Source: Salinarimonas soli
GTDB lineage: Bacteria; Pseudomonadota; Alphaproteobacteria; Rhizobiales; Beijerinckiaceae
Reading direction: 5' to 3'
NCBI RefSeq assembly: GCF_008386575.1
Contig: NZ_VUOA01000034.1
Location: forward strand, 124,001 to 188,000
Length of the DNA stretch: 64,000 nt
Numbering within the stretch: the stretch's first letter is position 1; each line of letters opens with the position of its first letter. Below, piece after piece: positions 41,888 through 50,207 of the stretch. The translations under genes were made by a program, and so were the position numbers. A model generated the notes under the pieces. That model saw only the letters and a list, made by a program, of their open reading frames with translations. It did not search any database and was not told the origin of the DNA.

Positions 41888-43473
41888 GGGGCTTCACCGG
41901 CATGGGCCACGGCGTCGTCGGTCGCGACCATGACCTTGAGAATGGCGTCCTCGTCGGCGGTGTCCGCCGGGAGGTCCGAAACGACCCGTCCCGCGCGCAG
42001 GACGAGAATGCGGTCGCAGTTCTGCAGGAGTTCGGGCAGGTCGTCGCTCACGATGACGACGGCCATGCCATCTTCGGCGAGCGACTGGACCACACGGTAG
42101 ATGCTGTCCTTCGAGCCCACATCGACCCCGACGGTCGGCCCGTGCAGGACGAGGATCCTCGGCTGATTGCTCAGCGCGCGGCCGATGACGACCCGCTGCT
42201 GATTGCCGCCGGACAGCGCGCTCACGGCCCTGTCGAGGTCGGGCGTCGCGATCTTCAGGTCCGCGACGAAGCGCGCGCCGAGCATTCGGGCCCGCTTGCG
42301 GTCGACGCCGCCGAAGGCCCCCCTGAGCCGGTCGAGGACGAGGGCAACGAGATTCGTCTCGATCGGCTTGTCGAGGAACAGGCCCTCCGTGAGCCGGTCC
42401 TCGGGGACGTAGGCGACGCCGTGCGCCTGGGCGTCGCGCGGGGACTCGATCCGGGCCGCCGCGCCGTCGATTTCGATCGATCCTGCGGTGCTCCGCTGCA
42501 CCCCGGCGAGCACGCGGGCAAGCTCGTTGCGGCCCGAGTCGAGGAGGCCCGTGATGCCGAGGATCTCGCCCGCGGCAAGCGAGAACGAAGCCTCGCGCAG
42601 GCGCTCTCCCGAGGTCAGACCGGTGGCGCGAAGGACCGTCGCGCCGGCGGGCTTCGCCTGCCGGTAGCGGGCCCCGTCGACGACGCGCCCGGTCATCAGG
42701 CGGGAGAGCTCCTCCTTGGAGAACGAGCTCATCGGCCCCTGGGCGACGCATCGGCCATCGCGGAAGATGATGGCCTCTCCGCCGATCTGGTAGCACTCGT
42801 CGAGCTTGTGGGTGACGAAGAGCACCGCGACGCCGTCTTGCTGCAGGCTGCGCACCACGTCGATGAGGTTGTCGACCTCGCGCCGCGTCAGCGAGGTCGT
42901 CGGCTCGTCCATGATCACGAGCCGAGCCTTCACCGCGATCGCCCGTGCGATTGCGACAAGCTGGCGAATGGCGAGCGGGAGGTCGCCTACGGCGGTCGAG
43001 AGGAAATCTTCGCTGGTCGGCAGGTTGACGGCGCTCAAGGCCCGGCGGGCCGTATCGGCCAGAAGACCTCGGTCGAGCACCGTGGCGAGCCGGCCGTGCG
43101 CCCGCACGAGCTGTTGGGACAGTCCGACGTTCTCAGCCACCGAGAGGTTCGGCAGCAGGGAGAGATCCTGGTAGACGGTCTCGACGCCAGCCTCGAGGGC
43201 CTCGATCGCGCTCAGGGACCGATGCTCCCGCCCCGCGAGCTCGATCACGCCCTCGTCTGGGCGGTGCACGCCCGAGAGGATCTTGATGAGCGTGCTCTTC
43301 CCGCAGCCGTTCTCGCCGAGAAGGTGGTAGACTTGGCCCGGCGTGATCGTCACGGAGACACCGCGTAGGGCGTGCACCCCGCCGAAGCGCTTGTGGATGT
43401 CCTTGACGGCGAGGAAAGGGGCGACGCCGGCCCCGTCCGCCCGCGAGCGGGTCTTCTCGACGATGTGATCCAT
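41884..43473 (-). CDS. Sugar ABC transporter ATPase with two cassettes (RbsA-like)
   Basis: 529 aa. First cassette: Walker A LLGENGCGKSTLIK (about 51-64), signature LPLAIRQLVAIARAI, Walker B LVIMDEPTTSLTRREV, switch His in FVTHKLDEC. Second cassette: degenerate GLLDSGRNELARVLAG in place of Walker A, signature SALSGGNQQRVVIGRAL and Walker-B-like ILVLHGPTVGVDVGSK. The asymmetry is normal for RbsA/XylG type proteins. The second domain's Walker B has HGPT where DEPT is usual, so only the first site should hydrolyse ATP well. Confidence 0.94.
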   Translation of the reverse strand: MDHIVEKTRSRADGAGVAPFLAVKDIHKRFGGVHALRGVSVTITPGQVYHLLGENGCGKSTLIKILSGVHRPDEGVIELAGREHRSLSAIEALEAGVETVYQDLSLLPNLSVAENVGLSQQLVRAHGRLATVLDRGLLADTARRALSAVNLPTSEDFLSTAVGDLPLAIRQLVAIARAIAVKARLVIMDEPTTSLTRREVDNLIDVVRSLQQDGVAVLFVTHKLDECYQIGGEAIIFRDGRCVAQGPMSSFSKEELSRLMTGRVVDGARYRQAKPAGATVLRATGLTSGERLREASFSLAAGEILGITGLLDSGRNELARVLAGVQRSTAGSIEIDGAAARIESPRDAQAHGVAYVPEDRLTEGLFLDKPIETNLVALVLDRLRGAFGGVDRKRARMLGARFVADLKIATPDLDRAVSALSGGNQQRVVIGRALSNQPRILVLHGPTVGVDVGSKDSIYRVVQSLAEDGMAVVIVSDDLPELLQNCDRILVLRAGRVVSDLPADTADEDAILKVMVATDDAVAHAGEAP

Positions 43474-43548
43474 GGATGTCCCTAACGGCCGCGGGTTCGA
43501 GCGGCATGCGGGGACAGGCCGGCCGTGCCGGCCTGTCCGGGATCGATC

Positions 43549-44553
43549 CTAGAAGAGGTGGTCCTTGTAGGTCGCCTTGTCTGCGATCACCATCGCATTG
43601 CCGATGATGAGCTGACCCTGGCCCGGCCCCTTCTTCACCGTGACCTTCTCGTAGCCCTTCACCCCGAGATCCATTCCGTCGGCGAGGGGCTTCTTCTCAA
43701 GCAGGATCTTGGCGACGCTGTTCATCGCCATTCCGGCATCCCGCGGATCCCAGAAGCCGATTGCGTCGATCGCGCCCGATTCGAGGTACTGGGCCGAGGG
43801 GTTCGGCAGGCCTGTGCCGACGAGGCAAACCTTGTCCTGGAGCCCGGCTTCTTCGATGGCGCGCCCGATGCCGAGCACGTCGTTGCCCGCCGAGCCCTGG
43901 AACCCGCGGATGTCGGGGTGCTTGCGCAGGATCTCCTTGGCCTTTTCGTAGGTCTTGTTGGCGTCGTCGAAGGACTCGTTCTTCTCGTCGACGAGCGTCA
44001 TGCCCGAGTACTTCTTTGCGTTCGCGGCGCCGGCATCGACCCACTGGATATGCGTGCGGCTGCCAAGCGAGCCGACGAACGAGGTCCACTTGCCTTGCCC
44101 GCCCATGCACTTCGCGAGCCGCTCGTTCAACGCAGCCCCGTACGCGGCGTTGTCGAAGGCCTCGACGTCCGCATTGGTGTTGCGCTGGTTGTCAGCCTCA
44201 TGGGTGACCACGATGATGCCGCGGTCCATGGCGCGCTTGAGGGCGCCCTCGACGACGGAGGGATCCATCGGGACGACGGCGAGGGCGTTCACCCGGCGGG
44301 CCGTGAGATCCTCAATGATCTTAAGCTGTTGGGCGGCATCCGCGGTCGCCGGGCCGCTTTGTGACGCTTGGACGTCCGGGTTCGCGCTGCCGAACGCCTT
44401 CACCCCCACCTCCATGCGGCTGAACCACGGGATCCCGCTGATCTTCACCACTGTGGCGATGGTCGGCTTCGTCTGGGCCGAGAGTTCGACGGCGGCTCCG
44501 GCGAGGGCCACGCCCGCGACCGAGGCGGCAAGAAGAAACTTTTTCATGCTCAC
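43549..44553 (-). CDS. Sugar ABC transporter substrate-binding protein (LsrB/RhaS-like)
   Basis: 334 aa with a signal peptide (KKFLLAASVAGVALAGAAVEL, cleaved near SAQ, about residue 26). The mature part is a type-I periplasmic-binding fold: IPWFSRMEVGVKAFGS, ALAVVPMDPSVVEGALKRAM, and FDNAAYGAALNERLAKCMG. This pattern fits the branch with AI-2-binding LsrB and rhamnose-binding RhaS rather than RbsB proper. It fixes specificity for the operon; the ligand is not determined from sequence. Confidence 0.9.
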   Translation of the reverse strand: MSMKKFLLAASVAGVALAGAAVELSAQTKPTIATVVKISGIPWFSRMEVGVKAFGSANPDVQASQSGPATADAAQQLKIIEDLTARRVNALAVVPMDPSVVEGALKRAMDRGIIVVTHEADNQRNTNADVEAFDNAAYGAALNERLAKCMGGQGKWTSFVGSLGSRTHIQWVDAGAANAKKYSGMTLVDEKNESFDDANKTYEKAKEILRKHPDIRGFQGSAGNDVLGIGRAIEEAGLQDKVCLVGTGLPNPSAQYLESGAIDAIGFWDPRDAGMAMNSVAKILLEKKPLADGMDLGVKGYEKVTVKKGPGQGQLIIGNAMVIADKATYKDHLF

Positions 44554-44650
44554 TCCCTAAGCGTTTCCCTCTCGTAGCTAGGTGTCGCGGCGCCGGAGGG
44601 ATTACGGGCCGGACTATCGTTGAACCTGCCTCAGGTCGCCTTTGCGGCCG

Positions 44651-45691
44651 TCACCCCTTCGTAGCCGCATCACCCGCGGCGGGCGCTCCCTCAGGCCGAG
44701 CGCGCCAGCCAATCCGAGAGGTGAGGGCGCCGAGCGCGTCGTAGCGGATGATCGCAAGGAAGAAGAGCAGCAGGAGCCCCCAGGCGAGGTCGCGGAAGAA
44801 GTTCGAGACGTCGAGGAAGTTGAGGAAGCTGGATAGAAGTTGCAGGGCCGTTGCCGACAGCAGGAGGCAGATCATCCGGCCGTGTCCGCCCTCCGGCTTC
44901 ACGCCCGCCATCACCGCGATCAGGATCGCGATCAGGAGGTAGGAGCCGCCATAGTCCCACTTCACGTTCACGTTGCGGGCCGCGATGATCACGCCGGCAA
45001 GGCCGGCAAGCGCCCCGGAGATCGCGTAGGTCGCCACCAGCATGCGGCCCTGGGCGAAGCCCGCGAAGCGCGCCGCGACCGGGTTGGTCCCCATAAGGAG
45101 GAGCCGGATTCCCGACGGGGTGAAACGAAGCCCCATCCCGATCAGGGCCGCGACCGCGATGAAGAGCAAGAACGAGGTCGGCACTTGGAGGAACGTTCCG
45201 TTCCCGAGTTCCTCGAGGGGCGCCGGGCTGCCGGTCGAGACCGCCCGCCCGTTCGAGAGGACGACGGCGAGCCCGGTAAAGAGGAGCTGGGTCCCAAGCG
45301 TGCAAAGGATCGGCGTGAGGCCCGATCCAGCGATCAGCAGGCCGTTCACCGCCCCGCCGGCGAGGCCGACCGCCACCGCTGTTATCCCGAAGGCAACGCT
45401 GAACAGGAGGGGCGCGTCGTCTGCTGAGATCATCCCTCCGACCAGGAGAGCGGCGGTGACGCCGGCAAGGTTCGCAAGGGCGATACCCGATAGATCGATG
45501 CCCCCGTTGCCGGAGATCATGGCGAGCATCACCCCGATGGCGAGGAGCCCGAGTTCGGGCACCTGGCTCGCCATCGACTGAAGATTGTATGGATCGATGA
45601 AGACGCCTCCCGAGGCCCAGGCTCCGGCAGCGAGGATGCCGACGTTCGTGAGAACGAGGAACACGAGCTGCGGATCGAGACGGCCTTTCAT
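44651..45691 (-). CDS. Sugar ABC transporter permease (RbsC-like), first gene of the operon
   Basis: 346 aa with about nine helices, including LAMISGNGGIDLSGIALANLAG (about 56-77; GGIDLS block), GSGLTPILCTLGTQLLFTGL and ALAGLAGVIIAARNVNVKWDYGG. The proximal loop is PVAARFAGFAQGRML. It is the first gene behind the promoter and operator candidates at 45722-45791 and is separated from the binding-protein gene by 97 bp. With the other permease it forms the heterodimeric channel. Confidence 0.92.
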   Translation of the reverse strand: MKGRLDPQLVFLVLTNVGILAAGAWASGGVFIDPYNLQSMASQVPELGLLAIGVMLAMISGNGGIDLSGIALANLAGVTAALLVGGMISADDAPLLFSVAFGITAVAVGLAGGAVNGLLIAGSGLTPILCTLGTQLLFTGLAVVLSNGRAVSTGSPAPLEELGNGTFLQVPTSFLLFIAVAALIGMGLRFTPSGIRLLLMGTNPVAARFAGFAQGRMLVATYAISGALAGLAGVIIAARNVNVKWDYGGSYLLIAILIAVMAGVKPEGGHGRMICLLLSATALQLLSSFLNFLDVSNFFRDLAWGLLLLFFLAIIRYDALGALTSRIGWRARPEGAPAAGDAATKG

Positions 45692-45721
45692 TCGGGCGTC
45701 CGGGGGTTCGAGGAGGTCTTC

Positions 45722-45734
45722 TGTTCAGTGAACA
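45722..45734. promoter_or_regulatory. Candidate LacI-family operator
   Basis: TGTTCA-G-TGAACA is a perfect palindrome with one central base, 31 bp upstream of the first start codon of the sugar operon and downstream of the predicted promoter, where a LacI repressor would block transcription. Confidence 0.55.
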
Positions 45735-45762
45735 TCACGCTAAACTCGACCGTGCGTCTGAT

Positions 45763-45791
45763 TGGTAGGGCAGGTCGTTCCGCAATGTCAA
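45763..45791 (-). promoter_or_regulatory. Predicted promoter of the sugar-import/DhaKL operon
   Basis: On the minus strand a perfect TTGACA (45786-45791), 17-bp spacer and CTACCA (45763-45768) precede the first permease. The transcript would start around 45755, leaving a leader of about 65 nt that holds the candidate operator. Confidence 0.6.
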
Positions 45792-46499
45792 GGCAGCTTG
45801 TAAGCTCACTTCGCCAGTTTGCGAGTGCTTACCGTCGCGGGATTCAAGACGATGTGAAAAAATGACGTAGGGATGTTGCAACGCAATAAAAAGGTAAACT
45901 ACACCTAATACCTATCCAGCTGGACGATAGGTCGAACGAGTTTGATTATTAGATATGAATTGCGTCTGCGGACTTTCTGAAACCGGAGATTGACGGAGTG
46001 TAGTCCGGATCTCCAGTTTGGGGTTTGTTCATTGCCTGCTACCTGGGTCAATCAGAATTCACCTGCGCGCCTTTTCTGGATGGCGCGCCAGCCCACAAGC
46101 CTCCGAAGGCAACCCGGGGGGCACACGTAACGGCTTGGCGCAGCGTACGTTCACGACGCGGCCAGTCATGGCATGCGCGGCAATCAGCTGAGCGCGGAGC
46201 CGCATCTGTAGGTCCCGTAAGCGGCGAGACCCGGAGCTGCTAGGCGCGTTAGAGGGATATGCTGGGCGAGAAAGATAGGGATCAGCAGCTCGCTATGGGA
46301 CACAGGCGAGAACTGCGGACGTGAGCGCCTTCAGTCACCGGCTCGACGTCCGCACGTAGCACAGCCACGGCTCGCTGCTTGCCGTGCCATGTGTCCGCTT
46401 TCTGATGGGCCGCCTCCAGCCCTGAATAACCGATACAGGCGCAGAGCGGACGACAGGGTCGGTCGGTCAATGCTTGCGATGCGCAGAACGTGCTTCTCA
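45792..46499. other. Low-coding region with an AT-rich patch
   Basis: About 700 bp without a supported gene. Bases 45835-45970 are markedly AT-richer than the surroundings (runs such as AATAAAAAGGTAAAC and TTTGATTATTAGATATGAATT), which hints at foreign or regulatory DNA. Open frames in 46025-46500 show no recognisable protein and no ribosome site. Confidence 0.45.
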
Positions 46500-46950
46500 C
46501 CGTGACATTCGACGACAGCCGCGGACGTGATCACGTCGTCTCGGACCTATTCATCCTGCGCGGGGTGCCCGGGCATGTGCGGTCGGACAACGGGCCGGAG
46601 CTCGTGGCCACGTTCGGCTAGGCCTGGATTACGGCGGTCTGGCCAAGACGGCCTTCATCGCCCCGGGCTCGCCGTGGGAGAACGAGTCCGTGGAGTCGTT
46701 CAACGCCCGGCTCCGGGACGAGCTTTTGGATGGGAAGATCTTCTACAGCTTGCGCGAGGCGCGAGACACGTGATCGAGAGCTGGCGACGACACGACGACA
46801 CGGTCAGACCTCATGCCTCGCTCGGCTATCGGCCGCCCGCGCCAGGGATGATTGTGCCACGTCAACCCGCCTGGCCGGCTGCGCCACCCCAGCTCGCCGT
46901 GGTGCAAAGGCCAACCCTGAACGAACGTTCCACGAGGACCACTCGGTGAG
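46500..46950 (+). pseudogene. IS3-family transposase (OrfB) relic
   Basis: Across three frames the DDE-core C-terminal half of an IS3-type transposase can be read: FILRGVPGHVRSDNGPELVA, then a stop (TAG at about 46620) and frameshifts, SPWENESVESFNARLRDELL (catalytic Glu in the ENxxxESFN motif), IFYSLREAR and TVRPHASLGYRPPAP near 46815. At least one in-frame stop and two frameshifts make it inactive. Terminal repeats were not identified. Confidence 0.85.
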
Positions 46951-47147
46951 GGCCGGTCATGCTCGTCCGGTAACGCCGATCGCTTCATGGTCCGGTCCTT
47001 CCAGTGACCAGACTCCACCCTTAAACGGCAGAACAAACGAGGTCAGGCCAACGCCTGGCTGGGTGGGTGGAAAGAGCGCGAAAGCAGGCATCCAACTTGC
47101 GAGCTGAAGGGGCAGGACGTCATCATGGAATTAAATGGCGGCGAACC
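46951..47147. other. Short spacer behind the IS3 relic
   Basis: No gene supported; may hold remnants of the IS end. The convergent cytochrome P460 gene ends at 47148. Confidence 0.35.
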
Positions 47148-47693
47148 TTAACGGGCGTACCGGTTGAAGACGAAGTCGCGGTTCTTAACGATCTGGTGAC
47201 AAGGTAAGCACGTACCATTCACCGCTTCGTTGGCGATTCGGCCCTCGTTGAACTGCGCATAACCCCAACCCTCGCTCTCAGCAAATCGCACCGTGTCCTT
47301 CACCATGACCTGAACCCCGTTCTTGGGATGGCCTGACGTGAAGGATTGTAGTTGCCCAAAGGCCTGCTCGCTTTCCGGTAGCCGATCGAAGCTCCAGGCA
47401 AGGCGGACGATGATCGATCCGTCCGGGTATGGAAGCGTTCCGGTCCTTGCGGCTTGGATGGCAGCTGCGTTGCCAAGGATAGCGCGAACGTCGTCGAGCT
47501 TCCCCTCTTCCCGGGCGACGGCGATCAATGACCAGTCACGGTACTCAGCCGGTAACGTCATCGCTGCGCGGGGAGTGGTGTCGTCCTGCGCGCGTTCAGA
47601 GGCCGACACCGAGGCGATTGCGAGGCCCGCGAGGACTGCGAGACCGACTGGCAGAACAGCTAAATGCCGATGGAATGCAGGTATGTCGGGCAT
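47148..47693 (-). CDS. Cytochrome P460 family protein
   Basis: 181 aa from ATG 47693 (GAGAG upstream; an ATG at 47729 lacks a site). Signal segment LAVLPVGLAVLAGLAIASVSA, cleaved near SASE. The mature part has YRDWSLIAVAREEGKLDDVR, LPYPDGSIIVRLAW and at the C-terminus the heme-binding CLPCHQIVKNRDFVFNRY (CXXCH), the P460-type layout. Members oxidise hydroxylamine or act as periplasmic c-type cytochromes; the cross-linked P460 cofactor Lys cannot be confirmed by eye. The MBL gene upstream ends 69 bp away on the same strand. Confidence 0.85.
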   Translation of the reverse strand: MPDIPAFHRHLAVLPVGLAVLAGLAIASVSASERAQDDTTPRAAMTLPAEYRDWSLIAVAREEGKLDDVRAILGNAAAIQAARTGTLPYPDGSIIVRLAWSFDRLPESEQAFGQLQSFTSGHPKNGVQVMVKDTVRFAESEGWGYAQFNEGRIANEAVNGTCLPCHQIVKNRDFVFNRYAR

Positions 47694-47761
47694 CGGGAAT
47701 ACTCTCTCATCGCTTCCGGTCATGATCACGCATCGAGCGCACGCCGTTCACCGCTGCGTCC

Positions 47762-48640
47762 TCAGGCTGCGACGAACCGGTACGCTGCCCCCTTGCGCTC
47801 CGCATAGCCGAGGCCGGGATAGGCCCAGTGGTAGCCGAGCACCTTGATCTTCTCGGCCGCGACCCGGTCGAGGAAGGCTTGTCGGCTCTTGAGCGCAATG
47901 TCCGGCTGAGTGTCGAACCCGAAATGCCAGCTTGGATGCTCGAAAAATACGACGTTGCTCGTGGCAACGTCGCCCGCGATGATCAAACCCTCACCTCCAG
48001 CCAACTCGAACGAGACGTGACCGGGCGTGTGACCGGGCGTCGCGATAGAGCGAAAGCCACTCACGATCTCGTCGCCCGGCCTGAACCGCGTGAGACGGTC
48101 CGCAACGGCCGCCATGTCTCGTTGAGACCCGCGGGCAAAACCGTGCAGGGCGGAGGGCATCGAAGCTTCGTAGTTCGGGTCGGTCCAGAAGCGCCACTCC
48201 GGATCCGCCACGAAGTAGTGGGCGTTCGGGCATAAGAGGCTGCCGTCCGAAAGCGTCGTGCCGCCCGAGTGGTCCGGGTGGATGTGGGTGAACACGACTT
48301 TGGTGATCGCTTCTGGCCCGATACCAGCAGCCTTCAAATTCGCAGCCAGTCGACCGGCGCTGGCCTGAAAGTGGATCCCTGAGCCGTTGTCCACCAAGAT
48401 AAGGTCATCTTTCGTTCGGATGAGCGGGATATTTACCTGAAACGGCGCACCGTCAGCCGTCCCGCCGAGCTGCTCCATGATCGGGGCTCGCTCCGGTGGT
48501 GGAGTGTCGGGGAGGACGATGTCGGGCGGCAGCATGATAAACCCGTCGCTCAAGATCGTGATCTCAAACGCGCCCTCGCTGAACCGGTAGGGCCCCGCAT
48601 CAAGGGGGAGCGGCTGTGGGGCGTGCGTGGCCATACCCAT
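47762..48640 (-). CDS. MBL-fold metallo-hydrolase
   Basis: 292 aa without signal peptide. Metal site THIHPDHSGG (HXHXDH, about residues 117-124), DPEWRFWTDPNYEAS and PGHTPGHVSF (about 203-212) followed by AGDVATSNVV. The layout is that of AHL-lactonase/AttM-like hydrolases, and the sequence resembles the exported paralogue at 19536-20516. Substrate unknown. It sits upstream of cytochrome P460 and could be co-transcribed with it. Confidence 0.87.
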   Translation of the reverse strand: MGMATHAPQPLPLDAGPYRFSEGAFEITILSDGFIMLPPDIVLPDTPPPERAPIMEQLGGTADGAPFQVNIPLIRTKDDLILVDNGSGIHFQASAGRLAANLKAAGIGPEAITKVVFTHIHPDHSGGTTLSDGSLLCPNAHYFVADPEWRFWTDPNYEASMPSALHGFARGSQRDMAAVADRLTRFRPGDEIVSGFRSIATPGHTPGHVSFELAGGEGLIIAGDVATSNVVFFEHPSWHFGFDTQPDIALKSRQAFLDRVAAEKIKVLGYHWAYPGLGYAERKGAAYRFVAA

Positions 48641-49152
48641 GGAACTGCACCTTCAACTTGAGTGAACAGTGCCATCAAAGGAGAGCTTTCTCCGAAGTGG
48701 CCAGATGAGGCGAATCGGTCTTCGGGCGCATCGGCGTGACGGGCAAGTCAAATGATCTTATAGTCCAATCTCGTAATTATCGTGCGGCGTAGCACCGATG
48801 AGGCTGGAATACGGATGCTTGTTGCCGCCGTTTTCGGCTCGGCATCCGTGATTATTCGATACGAAACATCACTGTATTTCGATCCTCGGAGATATGACCA
48901 CGAGAATGCGCCTCAAGAAAGTTTATGTGCGTGAGTTCTTGTGAGCATTTGCAACCTGCCCGCTGTGGGGAGCGCGACTGAAGCCAGAAGCGGGCGCAGG
49001 GCGAGCGAGGCGATCAGATCCGGGGCGCTTCGTCCTTCGCAAGCGCAGGAAACGGATGAACTAGGGTGGCCAAAGAGCGTCGCGGCTTCGACCTCGCGCG
49101 TGGCCACCGCGGGTCGAACGGCCCAATCGCGGGATGCCTCCAACGGGCTAGC
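48641..49152. other. Intergenic stretch (512 bp), partly AT-rich
   Basis: No supported gene. A perfect 8-bp inverted pair ACGGATGC (48811-48818) and GCATCCGT (48842-48849) could form a stem with a 23-nt loop, without a U-run. The section 48740-48900 is AT-richer than average and may include the promoter of the MBL/P460 pair on the minus strand. Confidence 0.4.
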
Positions 49153-49851
49153 TCACAAGTCGACATCCGACGAGGTGATCACATGCTGGATGAAGTAGAG
49201 GGTCGAGACAGGTTGTGATCCGCTGAGATCGGACACATGGCGAGTCAGTTCGTCGAGCGCCGCCTGGGTGGCATCGCGATCGAATCCCTCGATGAGCAAT
49301 GCGAAGTCGACCGTGCGATCGCGGTCACCGCGGCTCTCGCGAAAGGCTTTCTCGGCGGTCGGCTGCTGGCCAAGGGTCCGGTCGCCCTCGAGCGCGTGAG
49401 CGCCCAGGAGACCGTCCCGGGCGAGAACGTCGTCCATCCACGTGCCCTGAGCCCACCGTCGCAGGCCTGTGACGTCGCTTTTTGAAACTTGGAGCGTACC
49501 GAGCCAGCCACCCACGCCGCGTCCCGTGCTCGCAACGACGCTGCAGACCGTGCGCGACGGCTCGACGTAAGCGGAAAGGACACGCTGGGTCCATGGCGTC
49601 GGATCGTTGAGGCGCCCTAGGTACGGCGCCGACACAAAGACTGCCGCGTCGTCCGCCTCATACATCATGAGGTACTTCTGCCCCGGCGGAGCCTCGTAAA
49701 CCGCGATGCCGCGGCGACCGCGCCGAAAGCCGGGAACGGCCAGTCGCTCGGGCATGTGCTCGCGGCTGTGCCACATGTTGTAGTCGGCCTCGCTCTCCGG
49801 CACGACCCCGCTCCATACCAAAAGGGCGCCACGGCCTTGCAGTCCGGTCAT
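49153..49851 (-). CDS. Hypothetical protein, probable dimeric alpha/beta-barrel
   Basis: 232 aa, soluble. The N-terminal segment DYNMWHSREHMPERLAVPGF (about 23-42) and RRGRRGIAVYEAPPGQKYLM have the WxxEHxPERL-type pattern seen in EthD/dimeric alpha-beta-barrel proteins that bind small organic ligands. The second half repeats a similar barrel weakly (FALLIEGFDRDATQAALDEL). Family name uncertain. It is a single gene; GGATC is the only weak ribosome-site-like signal upstream. Confidence 0.6.
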   Translation of the reverse strand: MTGLQGRGALLVWSGVVPESEADYNMWHSREHMPERLAVPGFRRGRRGIAVYEAPPGQKYLMMYEADDAAVFVSAPYLGRLNDPTPWTQRVLSAYVEPSRTVCSVVASTGRGVGGWLGTLQVSKSDVTGLRRWAQGTWMDDVLARDGLLGAHALEGDRTLGQQPTAEKAFRESRGDRDRTVDFALLIEGFDRDATQAALDELTRHVSDLSGSQPVSTLYFIQHVITSSDVDL

Positions 49852-50207
49852 GTGATCCGATCCCGATTACGTTCGATCGAAGAGTGGTGGTACACACAGG
49901 CAGAGCGCGGGCAGCCGAGTGGCCTGCAGGTCTGTCGGCAGGTCAAGTGCTTGGTCCTGAAGCTAGTGGCGTGGCCAGGAACAGGCTCCGCTCTACGGAA
50001 CACAAGTCCCGCAACTGGCGCAAGCGAGACGGCCCGCATGGCAGTTGGGATGCCCGGTTTGCGGGCGCGACGAAACCGACGACAGATGCCTCACATGGGC
50101 GCTGGAGAGTCCCACCGTCCATCACCTTCTTCCGACATTCCCATGGGGGGCACTGACACGACCGAGCTTCGTTTGATCGAGCGTCTCAGCCTGGTTCGCC
50201 CTTCCGG
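49852..50207. other. Intergenic stretch (356 bp)
   Basis: No supported gene; the overlapping short frames show no ribosome site or known domain. No repeat or terminator recognised. Confidence 0.35.
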
